Shown one piece after another: positions 11,443 to 23,449 of a DNA stretch of 64,000 nt (the stretch's first letter is position 1; each line of letters starts with the position of its first letter). A model generated the notes under the pieces. The model did no database searches, was not told where the DNA came from, and worked only from the letters and a program-made list of their open reading frames with translations. Made by a program: the position numbers and the translations under genes. The DNA comes from Hippophae tibetana (taxonomy: Eukaryota > Streptophyta > Magnoliopsida > Rosales > Elaeagnaceae), in NCBI GenBank assembly GCA_037013495.1, contig CM072812.1, forward strand, positions 78,785,840-78,849,839. Direction: 5' to 3'.

Positions 11443-11730
11443 CACTACTACAATATGCAACTACAGTCTCAGTTTTTAATCGTGACCGTAGGTCTATGAT
11501 CACGGTTATAAGAACGAACCTAGGCCTAAGTAAAAGAGACCAATGGTAACGATCTATGGTCTCGTTTATTATAAAACTGAGGCTATATGTATATCCTATG
11601 GCCATGGTTTACTTATAACCGAGGCCATAAGTACACTCTATGGCCACATTTTTCTAATAATCGAGGCTATAAGTACACCCTATGGTTACGGTTTTCTAAT
11701 AATCGAGGCCATAGACTTGTAATTAAAAGG
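11443..11730 (+). repeat. CACTA left terminus and subterminal repeat block
   Basis: CACTACTACAATATGC is followed by at least five degenerate copies of a ~45-base unit built around 'ctaataatcgaggc.ata' and 'ctatgg.cacg'. In this superfamily such arrays bind the small transposase protein. Confidence 0.75.
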
Positions 11731-12510
11731 ATATCTATTGTTTCGGTTACACTTAAACTGTGACTATATAAATCCCAATGAAGCTAATTTTCAAATATAA
11801 ATTAAAATATATTGAGAAAATTAAGATTAATTATATTAAACTTAAGAGATATATTACATTAAGAGTTTAATAGATCGACATACTAAAACACATAGAATAA
11901 AAACTAGCTAATTAAATTGTTCCAAAAATATAAAAATATACATGAAAAAACTTTAATGCTACTAACTAATCAAATTGTCTATAATCTAAATCAATCTGAA
12001 AATATTTTATATGTCCCATTGTAATGTTGTTATTCAAAATCTTCGTCCTTGATAATATGCATTAATTTCCTCGTAAAAAATAACAGCATCAAGTTTGAGC
12101 ATACCAACATCCATATTCCATTAATATAATTCTACATATACAATATCCAGACCACAAGAGTCCTCTCTACTTATTTATTCTTAATATATAGGTTAAGTAC
12201 ACCATGATTATAGTGTCATAGTACTGTCTATAATAAATGACATCGTGTGACAGTACCTGTGAATATAAGTCTCTACTATATATGAACATACTAACATCCA
12301 GATTACATGAATATAAACAATACTTCATATTTACACAATAAGTTCTTCAATCTACACATGTTCCTACATATACAACAAATGGTCTATAATAAGTCATTTT
12401 TCAACCTGTTCAAGAGTGAAAGTTGGAATGCTTATCTAGCCTCTAAGTAAATTTATGATACTCGATCTAAAATGAAAAATTGAGAGACAATTCAACGAAA
12501 TTATTACTAC

Positions 12511-12770
12511 CTATATCAATAACGGTAGCAACATTATTATTTAGTATTACTCATATCAATAACAACAACAACATTATTATTTAGTACTACCCATATCAAT
12601 TACAGTAGGAGCATTATTATTTAGTAATACCCATATCAATAACAATATCAACATTATTATTTAGTACTACACATATCAATAACAACAACAATATTATTAT
12701 TTAGTAATACTCATATCAATTACAACATCAACATTATTATTTAATACTACCCATATCAATTACACATAAC
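12511..12770. repeat. 40-bp minisatellite array 1
   Basis: '.catatcaat' starts at 12,511, 12,551, 12,591, 12,631, 12,671, 12,711 and 12,751, an exact 40-base period. Each unit carries 'acattattatttagt'; sequence differs slightly between copies. Confidence 0.95.
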
Positions 12771-13060
12771 AGAGAGATAGAGGAAGGGTCCTTGACAGCA
12801 TGGGACAATACCTGTGAACATAAGTATTTACTATATATGAACATACCAACATCTAAATTACATGGATATAAGCAATACCTCATATTTCCACAATAAGTTC
12901 TTCAATCTACATTTGTTCATGTATATACAACAAATGGTTTATAATAAGTTTTTTTTTCAACTATTCAAGAGTGAAAGTTGGAATGCTTATCTAGCCTCTA
13001 AGTAAATTTATGATACTCGATTTAAAATGAAAATTGAGAGACAATTCAACGAAATCAGTA

Positions 13061-13280
13061 CTACCCATATCAATATTAGTAACAGTATTATTATTTAGTA
13101 CTACTCATATCAATAACAACAACAACCTTATTATTTAGTACTACTCATATCAATTACAGTAGTAACATTATTATTTAGTAATACTCATATCAATAACAAC
13201 AGTAACATTATTATTTAGTACTACCCATATCAATTACAGAAGCAACATTACTATTTAGTACTACTCATATCAATTACGCA
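13061..13280. repeat. 40-bp minisatellite array 2
   Basis: The same 40-base unit as array 1, with starts at 13,061, 13,101, 13,141, 13,181, 13,221 and 13,261. It was probably copied together with its flanks. Confidence 0.95.
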
Positions 13281-13740
13281 GAACATAGAGACATAGGAAA
13301 TGTCCTGACAGTGTGGGACAGTACCTATGAATATAAGCATATACTATATATGAGCATACCAACATCCATACTACATTAATATAATCATGAAATACAACAT
13401 CTAGAACACACAAAAGTCCTCTTTACTTATTTATTCTTAATATATAGGTTTATTACCCCATGATTATAGTGTCATAGAATTGTCTATAATAAATGACATT
13501 GTGTAATACCTGTAAATATAAGCATCTATTATATATGAGCATACCAACATCCAGATTACATGAATATAATCATGCATATACAATATCCAAAACATACAAG
13601 AGTCCTCTTTACTTCTTGTTCTAAAAATGAAACAGGAAATCTAGATTTTTGATTAAAAAACTAGTCATGAACATCCCACATCATTCACCTTAACGTTTTA
13701 TTTGACTATATGATGAGTTATATCTATAAGAATCAATTTG

Positions 13741-13800
13741 TGAATTCTGTCCACTCATTTCACATCTCATCAACTTCAGTATCAGTGTAAGTTCCTTCAT
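13741..13800 (-). pseudogene. Ulp1-like protease C-terminal tail remnant
   Basis: The minus strand reads EGTYTDTEVDEM, stop, NEWTEF. This resembles the C-terminal 'D.REEWA' tail of plant transposon Ulp1 (C48) proteases, seen intact at 63,151-63,270. No catalytic part is readable here. Position fits the end of the CACTA polyprotein. Confidence 0.45.
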
Positions 13801-14051
13801 GATTAAGCTATAATGTATACACATTTTAACATATTGTTAGCTAATTAACCACCTATTTTGATTAATAAAAAATTGAAATCATGAATAAAACAAGAAATGA
13901 AAATACACAAAATTACTTATATTATATTACATAGATATTATCAATAAATACTACCAATGGTAATAGGTAACTTTGATTTCTCCTTACTCAAATCCTATTT
14001 ATTCACAATATGAAGAAATCTAATAAAATTATATTTATATTTTTAAATTAA

Positions 14052-14330
14052 TTAAAAATGAAAACAATATATAAAAGGTAAGGAAAATATCCTTACTACA
14101 TCCTTTCCTAATATAACGAGATGTGGAGGCCAAGCAACAAATGAATTGACTACTTCTGTAACTGTATTATGTTCCCTTATTGGTATAGGTAAGTGATAAT
14201 TTTTTTCAATATCATCCACAATGGAAACCTTCCAACTCCCGTTCAAAGTTTGTGCATAACAAACACCACTAGAGCAATCACCTACCCTCCCACGTGCCAC
14301 AATACGAGATAGTGTCTCATATGCAAGCAA
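14052..14330 (-). pseudogene. CACTA Tnp1-like (Transposase_23-type) domain exon
   Basis: A 92-residue open stretch reads LAYETLSRIVARGRVGD near its start and VNSFVAWPPHLVIL near its end, the layout of the plant TNP1/En/Spm-like domain. A consensus-like acceptor (TATATAG) precedes it on the minus strand at about 14,345, and a donor-like GTAAGG follows the FVAWPPHLVILGKDV end near 14,089. It is probably an internal exon of the transposon gene and connects to the exon at 14,443-14,641. Confidence 0.65.
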
Positions 14331-14398
14331 ACATTTCTTCCCTATATAGTATTAGAACAAACATATATACTATGACTTAAACACCACACAAATCAAAA

Positions 14399-14641
14399 TT
14401 AAAATATAAAAAAGAATGAATATTGAAGATTACTTACAACTAATCCCATATGAAATGTAGGCATATCAAAAGGAGTGGAAATTCTTTGGATGTGTGGTAT
14501 AGATGTAGGTGTAATAGTTTTTGTACAAGGAGTCCCATTGGAACTATCAATTGGATGATATTGTTCTGGATAATGACTTGATTTTCCTACACTCTTATCT
14601 CCCAATAACTCGGCTCTTAGTGCATCTATCTCTGCCTTCAT
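14399..14641 (-). pseudogene. CACTA transposase exon (coiled-coil end of Transposase_24-like protein)
   Basis: MKAEIDALRAELL is a short coiled coil followed by a polar linker (SIPHIQRISTPFDMPTFHMGL). A donor GTAAGT on the minus strand at about 14,437-14,442 ends the coding part, so the last residues of the open frame are intron. The first Met is internal to a longer coding region, not a real start. Confidence 0.6.
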
Positions 14642-15120
14642 GGTATCAAAACTTGAGAGATTGACATCATCTCATTTAATATATTTACCATTTCATTGGA
14701 TGGATAATTAGTGCACTTCCTAAGCATGCCAAAATATTTAGTAGATGTTGTATATTAGGAGCATCCTTTAAGATGACCTGGGTGACCATTCCCCAATGCT
14801 ATTACCATTGCATCTACACCCATCTCTTCTTTAATCTCACCACTATCAATCTTATCTTGCATTTTACTCTACATCAATTCCCACATAAAATAATAAGCAT
14901 AAATATAATCGATTAATCATAACATATTATCTAACATTTTGAATAATTGCCGCTTTTTCCAATTTATCTTGAACTTGTTTACTTTTGAACTCTCCTTCTT
15001 TAGGAGTGTTAGTTGTGATAAATACATGAGATCATCAAATTTGTATGCCACCACTTTTTGACTCCTATAGATATGTATAATAAGTTACAAAAACATTGTA
15101 TACCCAAATATCTAACTAGT
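14642..15120 (-). pseudogene. CACTA Transposase_24 (Ptta/En/Spm-like) remnant
   Basis: Minus-strand fragments read KMQDKIDSGEIKEEMG and ALGNGHPGHLKG near 14,760-14,860, then EFKSKQVQDKLEKAA near 14,950-15,005 in another frame. These follow the plant transposase_24 pattern (small basic helices, then 'ALG.PEH.GRVRG'). Stops and at least one frameshift break it. The exons further upstream toward 15,600 are only faintly visible. Confidence 0.55.
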
Positions 15121-16786
15121 TATCATTCAAACTTAATTTTAATAACTCACCAATAGAATTTTTAGGTTGGAAAAACCCATTCTTCATGTATGATGATTAT
15201 ACTCATTATGCTTCCTCAACTCAATATTTTTGCAACTTGATTTCTAATAAGAGAACATATATGAATAACGTTGTTATGGCATATAAATTCAAAATATTAA
15301 ATGATAATATTTATACTTTTGTATTCAATAATATCTTGAATTTATCAGATTGTGTGTAATTCAAAAACGCATGCCAATCATTGTGTACCCATTCATACTT
15401 CTTAGGTGTTTTGTATAGCTTCTTCTCATTCAATGGGCCCAAACAAATCTTAATGTATTTTCTCCTCAAATTCTTTTTGAATGTCTTCTATCCTGAAGCA
15501 GCCGTCTTAAGGCACTTACGTTTGTATGTTTTTGGAAGATTGTATTTTTCCTATAAATTCTCATGAAAATTTAACAATGAAACTAAATAAGAAAGGACCA
15601 AAAATTACAAGTGCAATATATATACTTACATTCAATATTACCCAAATTAGAAGGAAAAATACAAGTACACACTTGGATTAAAGGAAAATTAGAAGGAAAA
15701 AAATACAAGTATACACTTGGATTGAAAAGATTAAGGCAATCAAATGAAAGTTTTATGCCTCTCAATATGCTACCCTACCTTACTTTTTAAATAGGGTACT
15801 TTAGTCATAATTTTTATTTCAATCATGAAACCTTATTTTTATTACGTCGTATATATTTTAAAAAAAATCATAAAATTAATATTTTTAAAATTTATAATAA
15901 AATAAAATAAAATACTAACTCATATATTTTTATATTCAAAATAAGACTGTTATTTTTATTAGTATAAGTTTTAAATGTGTTATTTTAAGTAAAAATTTAA
16001 TATTTTTTTGATTGATTAAAAAAGATTGCAATAATAGGCTTTTTCTATAAACTACAATTTATATTTATTGATTTAAATTAAAAATAAAATAAACTACAAC
16101 AAATCCACTAGCTTTTTTGTAAAGGAAAATTTTTATAGGCTCGACATGTATATATACATACTTTCAAAATCTAAAATGAGCAACAATAGTTAGATCCTAA
16201 ATCCCTATGCATGTTACAACTCTATTCTTATTCAATACAATGGGAAAGAAATGTAAAGGCAATTATTAGATAACAGGAGAAGGAAATAACATTGTTTAAT
16301 CCTAAGAAAGGACTCATTATACATCCTAAGAAATATAGATTCATACATGAAATAAATAAGCCTAACAAAAATGTATTATGCGCAGAACTAATCCACTAAG
16401 AATCAACACATATATGAATTGATATTGTAAAAAAATGGTATCACACTTACCCGGAGCTGGGTTACGAGCGACGACAGTACAAAAAGTCGGTTGATGAGGT
16501 GGGAACAAGGGAATATGAACAGAAAAAAAAATATAGAGAAAAGAAGAGGAGAGGCTAGAGGAAAGAGTTGTTGTAAATGTTAAGCGAGGTGCTGGAAAGG
16601 AAGAACTATTGGGGGAGGTCGTCGACAATTTCTTGAGTAGTGGTGCGACACGGCCCTGCTCAGTAAGAGGGACAAACGACGCGAGCTGGGGATCGGAGGA
16701 CATAAATAATTTAGGAAAACAATTTAGTGAGATTAGGTTGGGGAATTAATATTATATATATATATATATATTAATTAGAAATTATA

Positions 16787-16829
<43 letters not shown>

Positions 16830-16840
16830 TAAGCGAGCGC
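15121..16840 (-). other. 5' part of the decayed CACTA gene, not resolved
   Basis: Several open frames of 60-113 codons exist, but none gives a convincing domain. A GC-richer patch at 16,430-16,705 on the minus strand could be the original first exon or leader (ATG at 16,703). I see no homology that proves coding. Confidence 0.35.
16752..16825. repeat. (TA)n microsatellites
   Basis: Two TA runs (16,752-16,771 and 16,791-16,825) are separated by 'ttaattagaaat'. Confidence 0.95.
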
Positions 16841-17079
16841 GAGGGAAGAAATTAATTAAAAATTAAGAAAAAAAAATGAAAAAAGAGAGAGGAAAAAGGA
16901 AGAAAGAGACAAAAAGAGAGTGAAAAAAATTTGATATATATATTATCAAACAAATAAAAATACATTAAATAATAGAGAAAAATAAAAAAATAATAGATTA
17001 ATTTTTGTATTTCTTTTAAATGAATGGCATACAGTATTAATAATATTAAAAACTCTATTATTTTACTTATAATCACAGT

Positions 17080-17292
17080 CATTTAATAATCGTGGCTATA
17101 TAAATTTGTTTATATATATTTAAATATTTTTTGTAATTTAACTTATAACCACGACTACTGATAAAACTGAAGTTATATGTATACACTATAGCTTCGATTT
17201 TTTTAAAACATCAAGGCCAAAACCCTATAACTTCATTTTTTTAAAACATCAAGGCTAAAATCTCAAGACCAAAAGTATATATTGTAGTAATG
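17080..17292 (-). repeat. CACTA right terminus and subterminal repeats
   Basis: It ends ...TATTGTAGTAATG. Internal units 'aaaacatcaaggc.aaa' and 'ataaaactgaagttatatg' mirror those at the left end. Confidence 0.75.
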
Positions 17293-17821
17293 TTCGTGTC
17301 TATATACATATATATGAACTTTTTTAAAACATCTGCTGCAATTGTTTTCAATTTATTTTTCTTCATTAGTTTGCGGCAACTTCGACAATTCCAACAATTT
17401 TTATTAGGGTACACCACTTTAACCCTTCTATTATGTAAATATATAGGTGCTGATGATAACCTAAAAACCTTAAAATTATTTGGGTTTTAATTATTCAAAG
17501 GCCATCAAAGTCTTTAATAATATAAAAATGTTGTTTTTATGACACATCTTAAAAATATTGAAACATATTTAAGAATTTATTGATTCAAATTTAAATAAAT
17601 ATTTTAGTAGCAAAAATAATTTCAATTTTATGAACCTGTGCTATTAAATATATGGGTGCACTCTTATATGTCATAGTTATAAAAGATATATCTGAAGTAA
17701 GATTATCTGAAATTATTACATTTTTTTCAACTTTTCATGATAGACTTGATAGCGAGCTTAAAAACAAGTTTATATGAAAATATTTTATCAGTGAAAATAA
17801 CCAACACTCATAACCCTTACA
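17293..17821 (-). repeat. Probable 3' LTR start of a minus-strand copia remnant
   Basis: On the minus strand, TGTAAGGGTTATGAGTG follows a CCAAAGGGGAG purine tract (17,824-17,834), the classic junction of copia 3' LTRs. The far end of the LTR cannot be fixed; it may be cut by the CACTA terminus at 17,292. Confidence 0.45.
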
Positions 17822-17834
17822 AACTCCCCTTTGG

Positions 17835-19453
17835 CATTTTCCGTGTCACAAAACTTCTCACTCACTACATGACAATCATATATGTAATGTAAAAATAAAT
17901 TTATGTCTTAGATTTAATAGTGGAACTATCCTATAGTCTGGTGAATCCATATTCGTTGCAACTTGAAAAACTTGTAAGTAACTGAAATGATAGACAAAAG
18001 GATACAACAACTTGACTTAAAATCCTCAGTATACATTAATTCAGTTTATATAGAAATAAGTGAAATGTAAAGAATAATCATGTAGGGCATGAATTCATAC
18101 CAATCAAACTTAACATAAGAGAAAATAGAGCATTGAGTATATAAATGGAGCTAAACTCCCTCTGAAAGCATATTGATGCAAAAGTACAGTTTGATTTAAA
18201 CTCCATCTAAGTTCTCACTCCTTGACTTAAAAATAAATTAAAAAGTTAATAAATAAGAAAAGGATGTACATGAATAAAAATCTGATTTTTTTTAATTTTT
18301 TTATAAATAGCCACGTAAGGTATTAAACTCATTTAATCACTATCAATCACACAACCAATTGAGAACTCATCATTTTTTAACTCAAATTTTGATTATCTAT
18401 TGTATAAATAAACAAATAGAGTAGAAGAGGCACACAAGGACACTTTGCACATAAAATGACATATTGACATTTATTTAAAAACAATATATGTTTAAACTAT
18501 ACAAATATGTTAATTAGGTTATTTATGATTAATCAAGAAATACTCAAAAGAAAAACATATCACTTATTATGTAAAATTATAATTGAGTTTTCAATCTCAC
18601 AAAATAAAATATATCTACCAAACAAGAACTTAAATTTTTTATTTTTATTTTATAAATGAGGTACATAATTGTTTTTTTTTATTTTTAATCACTATTGGCC
18701 CTTTCTTTTTGTGCATGTCAAGTACAAGTTTTATAAGCAGTACCTTTTTGCACAATATTTCTTCTTCTTCTTTCTACACAATCCATAAACCTAGCATGAT
18801 GACTTTCACACTAGTTGTAAAGTAGCCTTCTTCACTTAATGTGATAGTTTCACACCTCACAATAAATAGTTCTCTCAACACTAAGTGTCTCTATGCGGTA
18901 AAATTTTAGAAAGCCAAAAATAGAACTCAACACAATTTTATAGTTTAGATTAGTTGAAGTCCTAAAGACTTTCAAGAGAATTCATAAACATCAAATATAG
19001 CACATACGTGTGTTCATGAGTGTGTGAATAAGTTCATGTTAACATTGATCATCACATGTACAAGAATATGTGTGCATAAGTCAAAATTGTAAAATAATTT
19101 ATACAATAAACATAAAAATGAGTTAGATCAATAGAAACAAATTTGTATGTATGTAAATATTGAATAAGTCTATGTATTGAATAAGTCTAATACCCTGTTG
19201 GCCAAATAAGGATTCTAATTCTCCTTTTTTTGTAATTTTAACTAATAAATAAAATAAAGAGAATAGAGATTTCTCACCTAGGTTCATTTAAGCACCTTAA
19301 CAAAAATACCTAAATGAAAGAATAAAAGATGGTTAGGTGACTAGGAAAAAGAAATATTTCCTAACCTAAATTTTCTTGCATTTTGGTATCTCTATATCAT
19401 TGGGTTGAGATTTAACTACCTTAGGTTTCATATGAGTGTTCTTAGACTTAGCT
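17835..19453. other. Non-coding interior of the gutted copia element
   Basis: AT-rich with no readable pol domains between the gag remnant and the purine tract. This suggests a large internal deletion or a non-autonomous derivative. Confidence 0.4.
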
Positions 19454-20094
19454 TTACTTTTTTTCATTCATCCCAAATAAATATGAAGTATGCATAATAG
19501 GATGATGATAATGAGTCCTAGCATTAAAAACACTAAATTTTACTTGCCTCTTTGAACCTAAGATTTCATGTTTCCTAGTTGAATTTTTGAACAAGTTATG
19601 ATAATTTCCATTCACCCTTGAATCTAATGTAGCATGCAAAAATGGATAATACTTAAGGTTCCTACTATGTGAAACATGAAAATAATTATTAAGTTTAGGA
19701 TCATTCATCAAAAATCTAAATTTTGGTCTTATATGACATTTCCTACCACAATCAGGCCAAAACTTAAAAACTTTTTCTACCACAGGTGCAATAGTTCTTT
19801 GTGAATACATAGTAATAGTAGAAGTAGAGTTTAAAGGACTTACAAATGTAATCTTTGATGTTGAAGGTGTTGACTTTTCATCTATGTATCCAAGACCTCT
19901 CTTATCTTCATGTGGATTTCCATATTCTAGGACATTGGTCAATTGTTTAGCAACTATGGTCAAATTTTTCACCGTCTCTTCAACAATATTAAGTTCTGGT
20001 CTAAGCCTTTTGTTTTCCTAATTATTTTTTGCAAAACTTAGATTCAAGGCATTAATATGTTCAAACAATTCCTTTTTATCTTTCTTTAGGAAAT
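19454..20094 (-). pseudogene. Copia gag remnant (coiled coil and lost zinc knuckle)
   Basis: The 172-residue frame contains EDKRGLGYIDEKSTPSTSKITFV, the conserved block before the zinc knuckle in many plant copia gag proteins. It then reads FWPDCGRKCHIRPKFRFLM, a knuckle with two cysteines replaced, so zinc binding is lost. Upstream (to about 20,094) the minus strand reads KKDKKELFEHINALNLSFAK before a stop, the leucine-zipper-like coiled coil that normally precedes this block. The upstream end is replaced abruptly by Athila LTR sequence. Confidence 0.65.
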
Positions 20095-20310
20095 AAACAA
20101 ACCAAAATATCATGACAAGATGTTTTGGATTTAATTTCGTTTTTAAGATTTTAAATAATAAATTAAAAACCACATATATTCCTTCTTTAGATCGATCATT
20201 GGGAGTATACTTATCATTTTCTATAAAATGATTCGTACACTTGGGAGAGTTTTACAAATATAAAACCAAAGTATTTGCAAGATCGGCATTTTTTTATCTT
20301 GTTTCATCAA
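20095..20310 (+). repeat. Athila-type LTR 3' fragment
   Basis: About 215 bases align with bases 44,525-44,725 of the Athila LTR at 42.9 kb, including 'tttaatttcgtttttaa', 'aaaccacatatattcctt' and 'gagtatacttatcatttt'. Only the LTR tail is present, fused to copia gag on one side and sequence near a pararetrovirus promoter on the other. Confidence 0.85.
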
Positions 20311-20585
20311 TGATCCAATTTGGATATTTGGATTTTAGAGTCCAATGAAAAATTCTCACTAAGATGTAATTTGTCTTTTAAGTTGTTTCTTTTAAAAAGG
20401 AGAAATAGAAACTTAAATAGGTCAAGGAGCTTTGGATATTGAAGGTTACAAAATGAAACTATTAAATCATTATAGTTGCAGGTTACAAAAAGAAACTATT
20501 ATCAAAGAGGATAGGTATGGAAGCTTGAGAGTAATGAGAGATGGTTGAGTAAATTATGTTGTGCTTTTAACTGAGAATGAGTCTT

Positions 20586-20594
20586 CTATTTATA
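20586..20594 (-). promoter_or_regulatory. Candidate pararetrovirus promoter TATA box
   Basis: The minus strand reads TATAAATAG followed by a C/T/A-rich leader, about 450 bases beyond the 3' end of the viral polyprotein. That is where the single intergenic promoter of Caulimoviridae lies. No function has been shown. Confidence 0.4.
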
Positions 20595-21039
20595 ACTAGA
20601 GTGATGTACTATTGGAGATGTTTTTACTATATTGTGAATAGTAATATTTCGTTAAATTTATACTATAAAAAATGTTGGTATTGTTGTAAATAGTATTTTG
20701 TGAAAATTGGTTTTTCTACCACCATTCCTTGTTTTGGCATCTTCTACCGATGCTACAGTAACTACTAGAACAACCTACTATAGTGACTTTGAATAGTATA
20801 TGGGTTGAAGATTTTATAGGAAATTGAATGGGCCAATGTAGAATTAAAATGTGTTGTTAAACCCACAATGATTTGGGGCTATTAATCCTAAAACATGAAT
20901 AGAGCTTTTAACCACAATAAATTCGGGTTCATAGACCCATAATATATATGGGCTCGTAGACTCGTTTATATAAATATTTTAAATTTTATGGACGATCTTT
21001 ACCCATCCAAAATAATATATCTTCCTCGGGAGCTTCTAT

Positions 21040-21760
21040 ATCTGATAGGTAGTCGGAAGGAGCTTTAGAGGATGATGATGATACTGATTTTGTTTTGTGT
21101 GAAGAATCCTCCTTATGGCTAGATGCTTTATAGGGTTCCTATGATTTTTGTGATAATTGCCTAATAATGTGCAAGAGTTGCTCCTAGGTTTATGCATTAG
21201 CAATGAGGGCTTTGATGTGAGCTCTTTTGGCTAAGATCAATGATGTGTTTTGAATTTCTTTATTTTTTGTTATTTTATGACCAATTTTGATTAGCAATTA
21301 TTCTATGGTTTGTTTTAAAAAAAATTTGGGGATTGTGAATGATGCCACCATTTTACGTGAAATAGGTAGGTGATATTAACTACCTCAGATATAACAGGTT
21401 TTAAGAGTGACATTGAAATAGGTAGGTGATGTAAACAAGAAATGTTTTGGACATGCTTTTATGTTTTGCACAATTTTTGTGTGTTCTTCTGTCTAAGGCT
21501 CGAGAGTTTTATTAAGCCTTTTATGGAGTGATTTTTCCAATCGGTTGATATTGAGACAAAAATTGAGAACATAATTTAAGCTTCTAAGGAATCATTGAAG
21601 TTGGGTTTTATCGGTGATCTTGTCAGGAAACTTTATTGTCGACTACAAAGATCGTTCGATAGAAATAATGGTTCCATTAGACATGTTATGTTTGAGAAAC
21701 ATGATATTAGTTTGGAAAAGTGCCATCTTTTTGGATGATAAGGCTAAACCACTCTTCTTG
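21040..21760 (-). pseudogene. Endogenous pararetrovirus: RT connection and C-terminal tail
   Basis: Downstream of the RT frame the minus strand continues with readable blocks of the Caulimoviridae polymerase: SGLALSSKKMALFQT near 21,720, SIERS near 21,655, and FLRSLNYVL near 21,580. A charged, serine-rich tail follows near 21,050-21,140. An RNase H domain is not clearly visible. Frameshifts and stops make this non-functional. Confidence 0.6.
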
Positions 21761-21761
21761 A

Positions 21762-22479
21762 TTATATGAAAGAAAGTTTTGAGATGTCGAATATGTTGTC
21801 GATAGATTTTGAAAATATGAGTACATCGTCAATGTACACAATATGGAACTCTACATATGGATTGAAAATTTCATTCATAATCCTTTGGAATTCAGAGGGT
21901 GTATTGTTTAGCCTAAAGGGCATGAAAATCCATTCATACTGTCTAAAAGGAACATTAAATACCATTTTATATCTATGTTTTGGTTTGATTTGAATTTTCC
22001 AAAAGCCTGACTTCATATCGAATTCTGAGAATAACAATGACAAATGAAGTTTTTGAAGAAGATCTTTTTTATTTGGAATAGGGTACCAAATCCATTTTAA
22101 AGCCTTGTTTATAGGTTTGTAGTTGATGACCAATCGAGGTGTTCCTCTTTCTATCTTAATTGGTTTGTTGACATAGAAGGCCACACAACTTCACGGGGAT
22201 CTGGATTTGGAAATTAATTTTAGACAAGAGATATTTGATCTCATTTCTACAAAATTGTTCAAGGTTAGAATTCATATGAATTGGCCTTGCTTTTGTGAGG
22301 ATATCCTTTTCATGAAAGTTTGGTTCATATGGAAAGTCTACCATTGGTTCTTGTCTATTCCAGAAAGCACTGGTTAGATCAGAACAAACCTTTATGCATG
22401 ATGATGGTAGAAATCTCATTCTGATAAATAGAATTGGCTCAAATGAGATTGAGATTTCGAGTTTTGGGTTCATCAACAA
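21762..22479 (-). pseudogene. Endogenous pararetrovirus reverse transcriptase
   Basis: Two overlapping open pieces (22,156-22,479 and 21,762-22,184) in different frames carry one RT domain. The first contains EKDILTKARPIHMN and LEQFCRNEIK. The second contains the INYKPINKALKW block, FSEFDMKSGFWKIQI and the catalytic YIDD. These are hallmarks of Caulimoviridae, closest in style to petuvirus/florendovirus-like endogenous viruses. The frameshift lies near 22,160-22,190. It is a fossil copy in the plant genome, not an expressible virus. Genus assignment would need alignment. Confidence 0.88.
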
Positions 22480-22689
22480 AGAAAAAAATTAGTATTTATT
22501 TGTCAAATATAAAAGTGATCTTATTATGTTTGATAAGATATAGAGTGATAAGATTTATAAATGGTGTACCTAATATTATCCTATAGCTAAAATCAGATAC
22601 CATTAGAAATGGAGTTTTGATTAAACATGATTTGTTAAGAATTGTAACATCAGCTTTGCGAGTAATGTTCATCTTTGAACTATTAGATA

Positions 22690-22987
22690 AGTTGAGTTGT
22701 TCATTTGTTTTATGGGAAAACTATCGTGCGACAAATTTTGGGTTGTTACAATTGAGATTAGCACTTGTGTCGAATAGTTCTACAATCTCAAGTTTTTATT
22801 TGTCTAGAAAGACAAATGTAACAATGATTCTGTACTTCTGACTGGTGATTTCACTAAGAAGGTGGAGCATGTATTCTATAATCTTTTCCATAGTTTTAAG
22901 ATCATGTGGATTTGGGTCACCAATTTTATCGAGTTCTTCATCTAAATCACTAAGGGAACCTAGGTTAGTTTTTTGGTTGGCAACCAA
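22690..22987 (-). pseudogene. Endogenous pararetrovirus aspartic protease
   Basis: Minus-strand frame 22,796-22,987 ends in YRIIVTFVFLDK and continues past a stop into VELFDTSANLNC. This is a retroviral-type aspartic protease active site in which the usual Gly of D-T-G is Ser. It lies directly upstream of the RT domain, as in Caulimoviridae polyproteins. It is inactive because of stops. Confidence 0.7.
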
Positions 22988-23449
22988 TGTTTGATTTTTT
23001 GAAAATCTTCCTTAAACTAATAAAGTTCTAACTTAATGGTTTTGATCTCAACATTAGAGTATTGGATGTGACTTTTTTGGCTTTGGGTTTTGGGTTTTCT
23101 TCCGGTCAAGGATTGTAGTGAGGTCATAGTGGCCTATATTGGTTGATAGAAGTTCAGAAGGTTTTAATTGTAGCTTCTTCTTTTTTTCAAGGTATTGGTT
23201 AAACGATACATGTATAATTGAGTAAGATGAAGGTCGTTTAACTTAAGGATTTTTTTTCTTAGAGTTGATTTTATTCCTTGAGAAACATTTTGATCTTCTT
23301 TGAATGACGAGTGTTAGATTTAGAGGATGCTAACTCATCAACTTGTGGATTTTGGTCATCAGAGTCCTCAGTCTAAGGTTTAGACTCAGATGATGATAAT
23401 TCATCTACCATTAAAGCAAAAAAAAATTTTAATGTTTCTTCTTCGAGGA

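Larger units (their letters stand above)
12090..13620. repeat. Higher-order direct repeats inside the CACTA element
   Basis: A module containing 'gagcataccaacatcca.attacat' and 'agtcctctttacttatttattcttaatatatagg' recurs at about 12,098, 12,283, 12,838, 13,352 and 13,535. A second module with 'caagagtgaaagttggaatgc' recurs at about 12,410 and 12,967. The larger repeat period is about 550 bases, and each big unit carries a 40-bp minisatellite array. Confidence 0.8.
11443..17292 (-). mobile_element. CACTA (En/Spm-like) DNA transposon, decayed, about 5.85 kb
   Basis: The left end CACTACTACAATATGCAAC at 11,443 and the right end, reading CATTACTACAATATATAC inward on the minus strand from 17,292, form imperfect terminal inverted repeats. 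Both are followed by subterminal repeats built on 'aataatcgaggccatag' and 'ataaaactgaggctatatg'. The interior holds minus-strand remnants in the order transposase_24-like, Tnp1-like, Ulp1 tail, the same layout relative to the terminus as the second CACTA element at 62,067. Flanking triplets (CTA left, TTC right) do not match, so either an end is misplaced or the flanks have changed. Cut-and-paste movement is long dead. Confidence 0.7.

Noticed and set aside
12511..13280. Regular 40-bp repeats resembling a CRISPR array
   Set aside because: Units are contiguous with no unique spacers, in a plant transposon; this is a minisatellite.
16362..16703. 113-codon minus-strand frame near the CACTA right end
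   Set aside because: It could be a first exon but shows Ser/Thr/Leu-rich simple sequence and no transposase similarity; not called as a gene.
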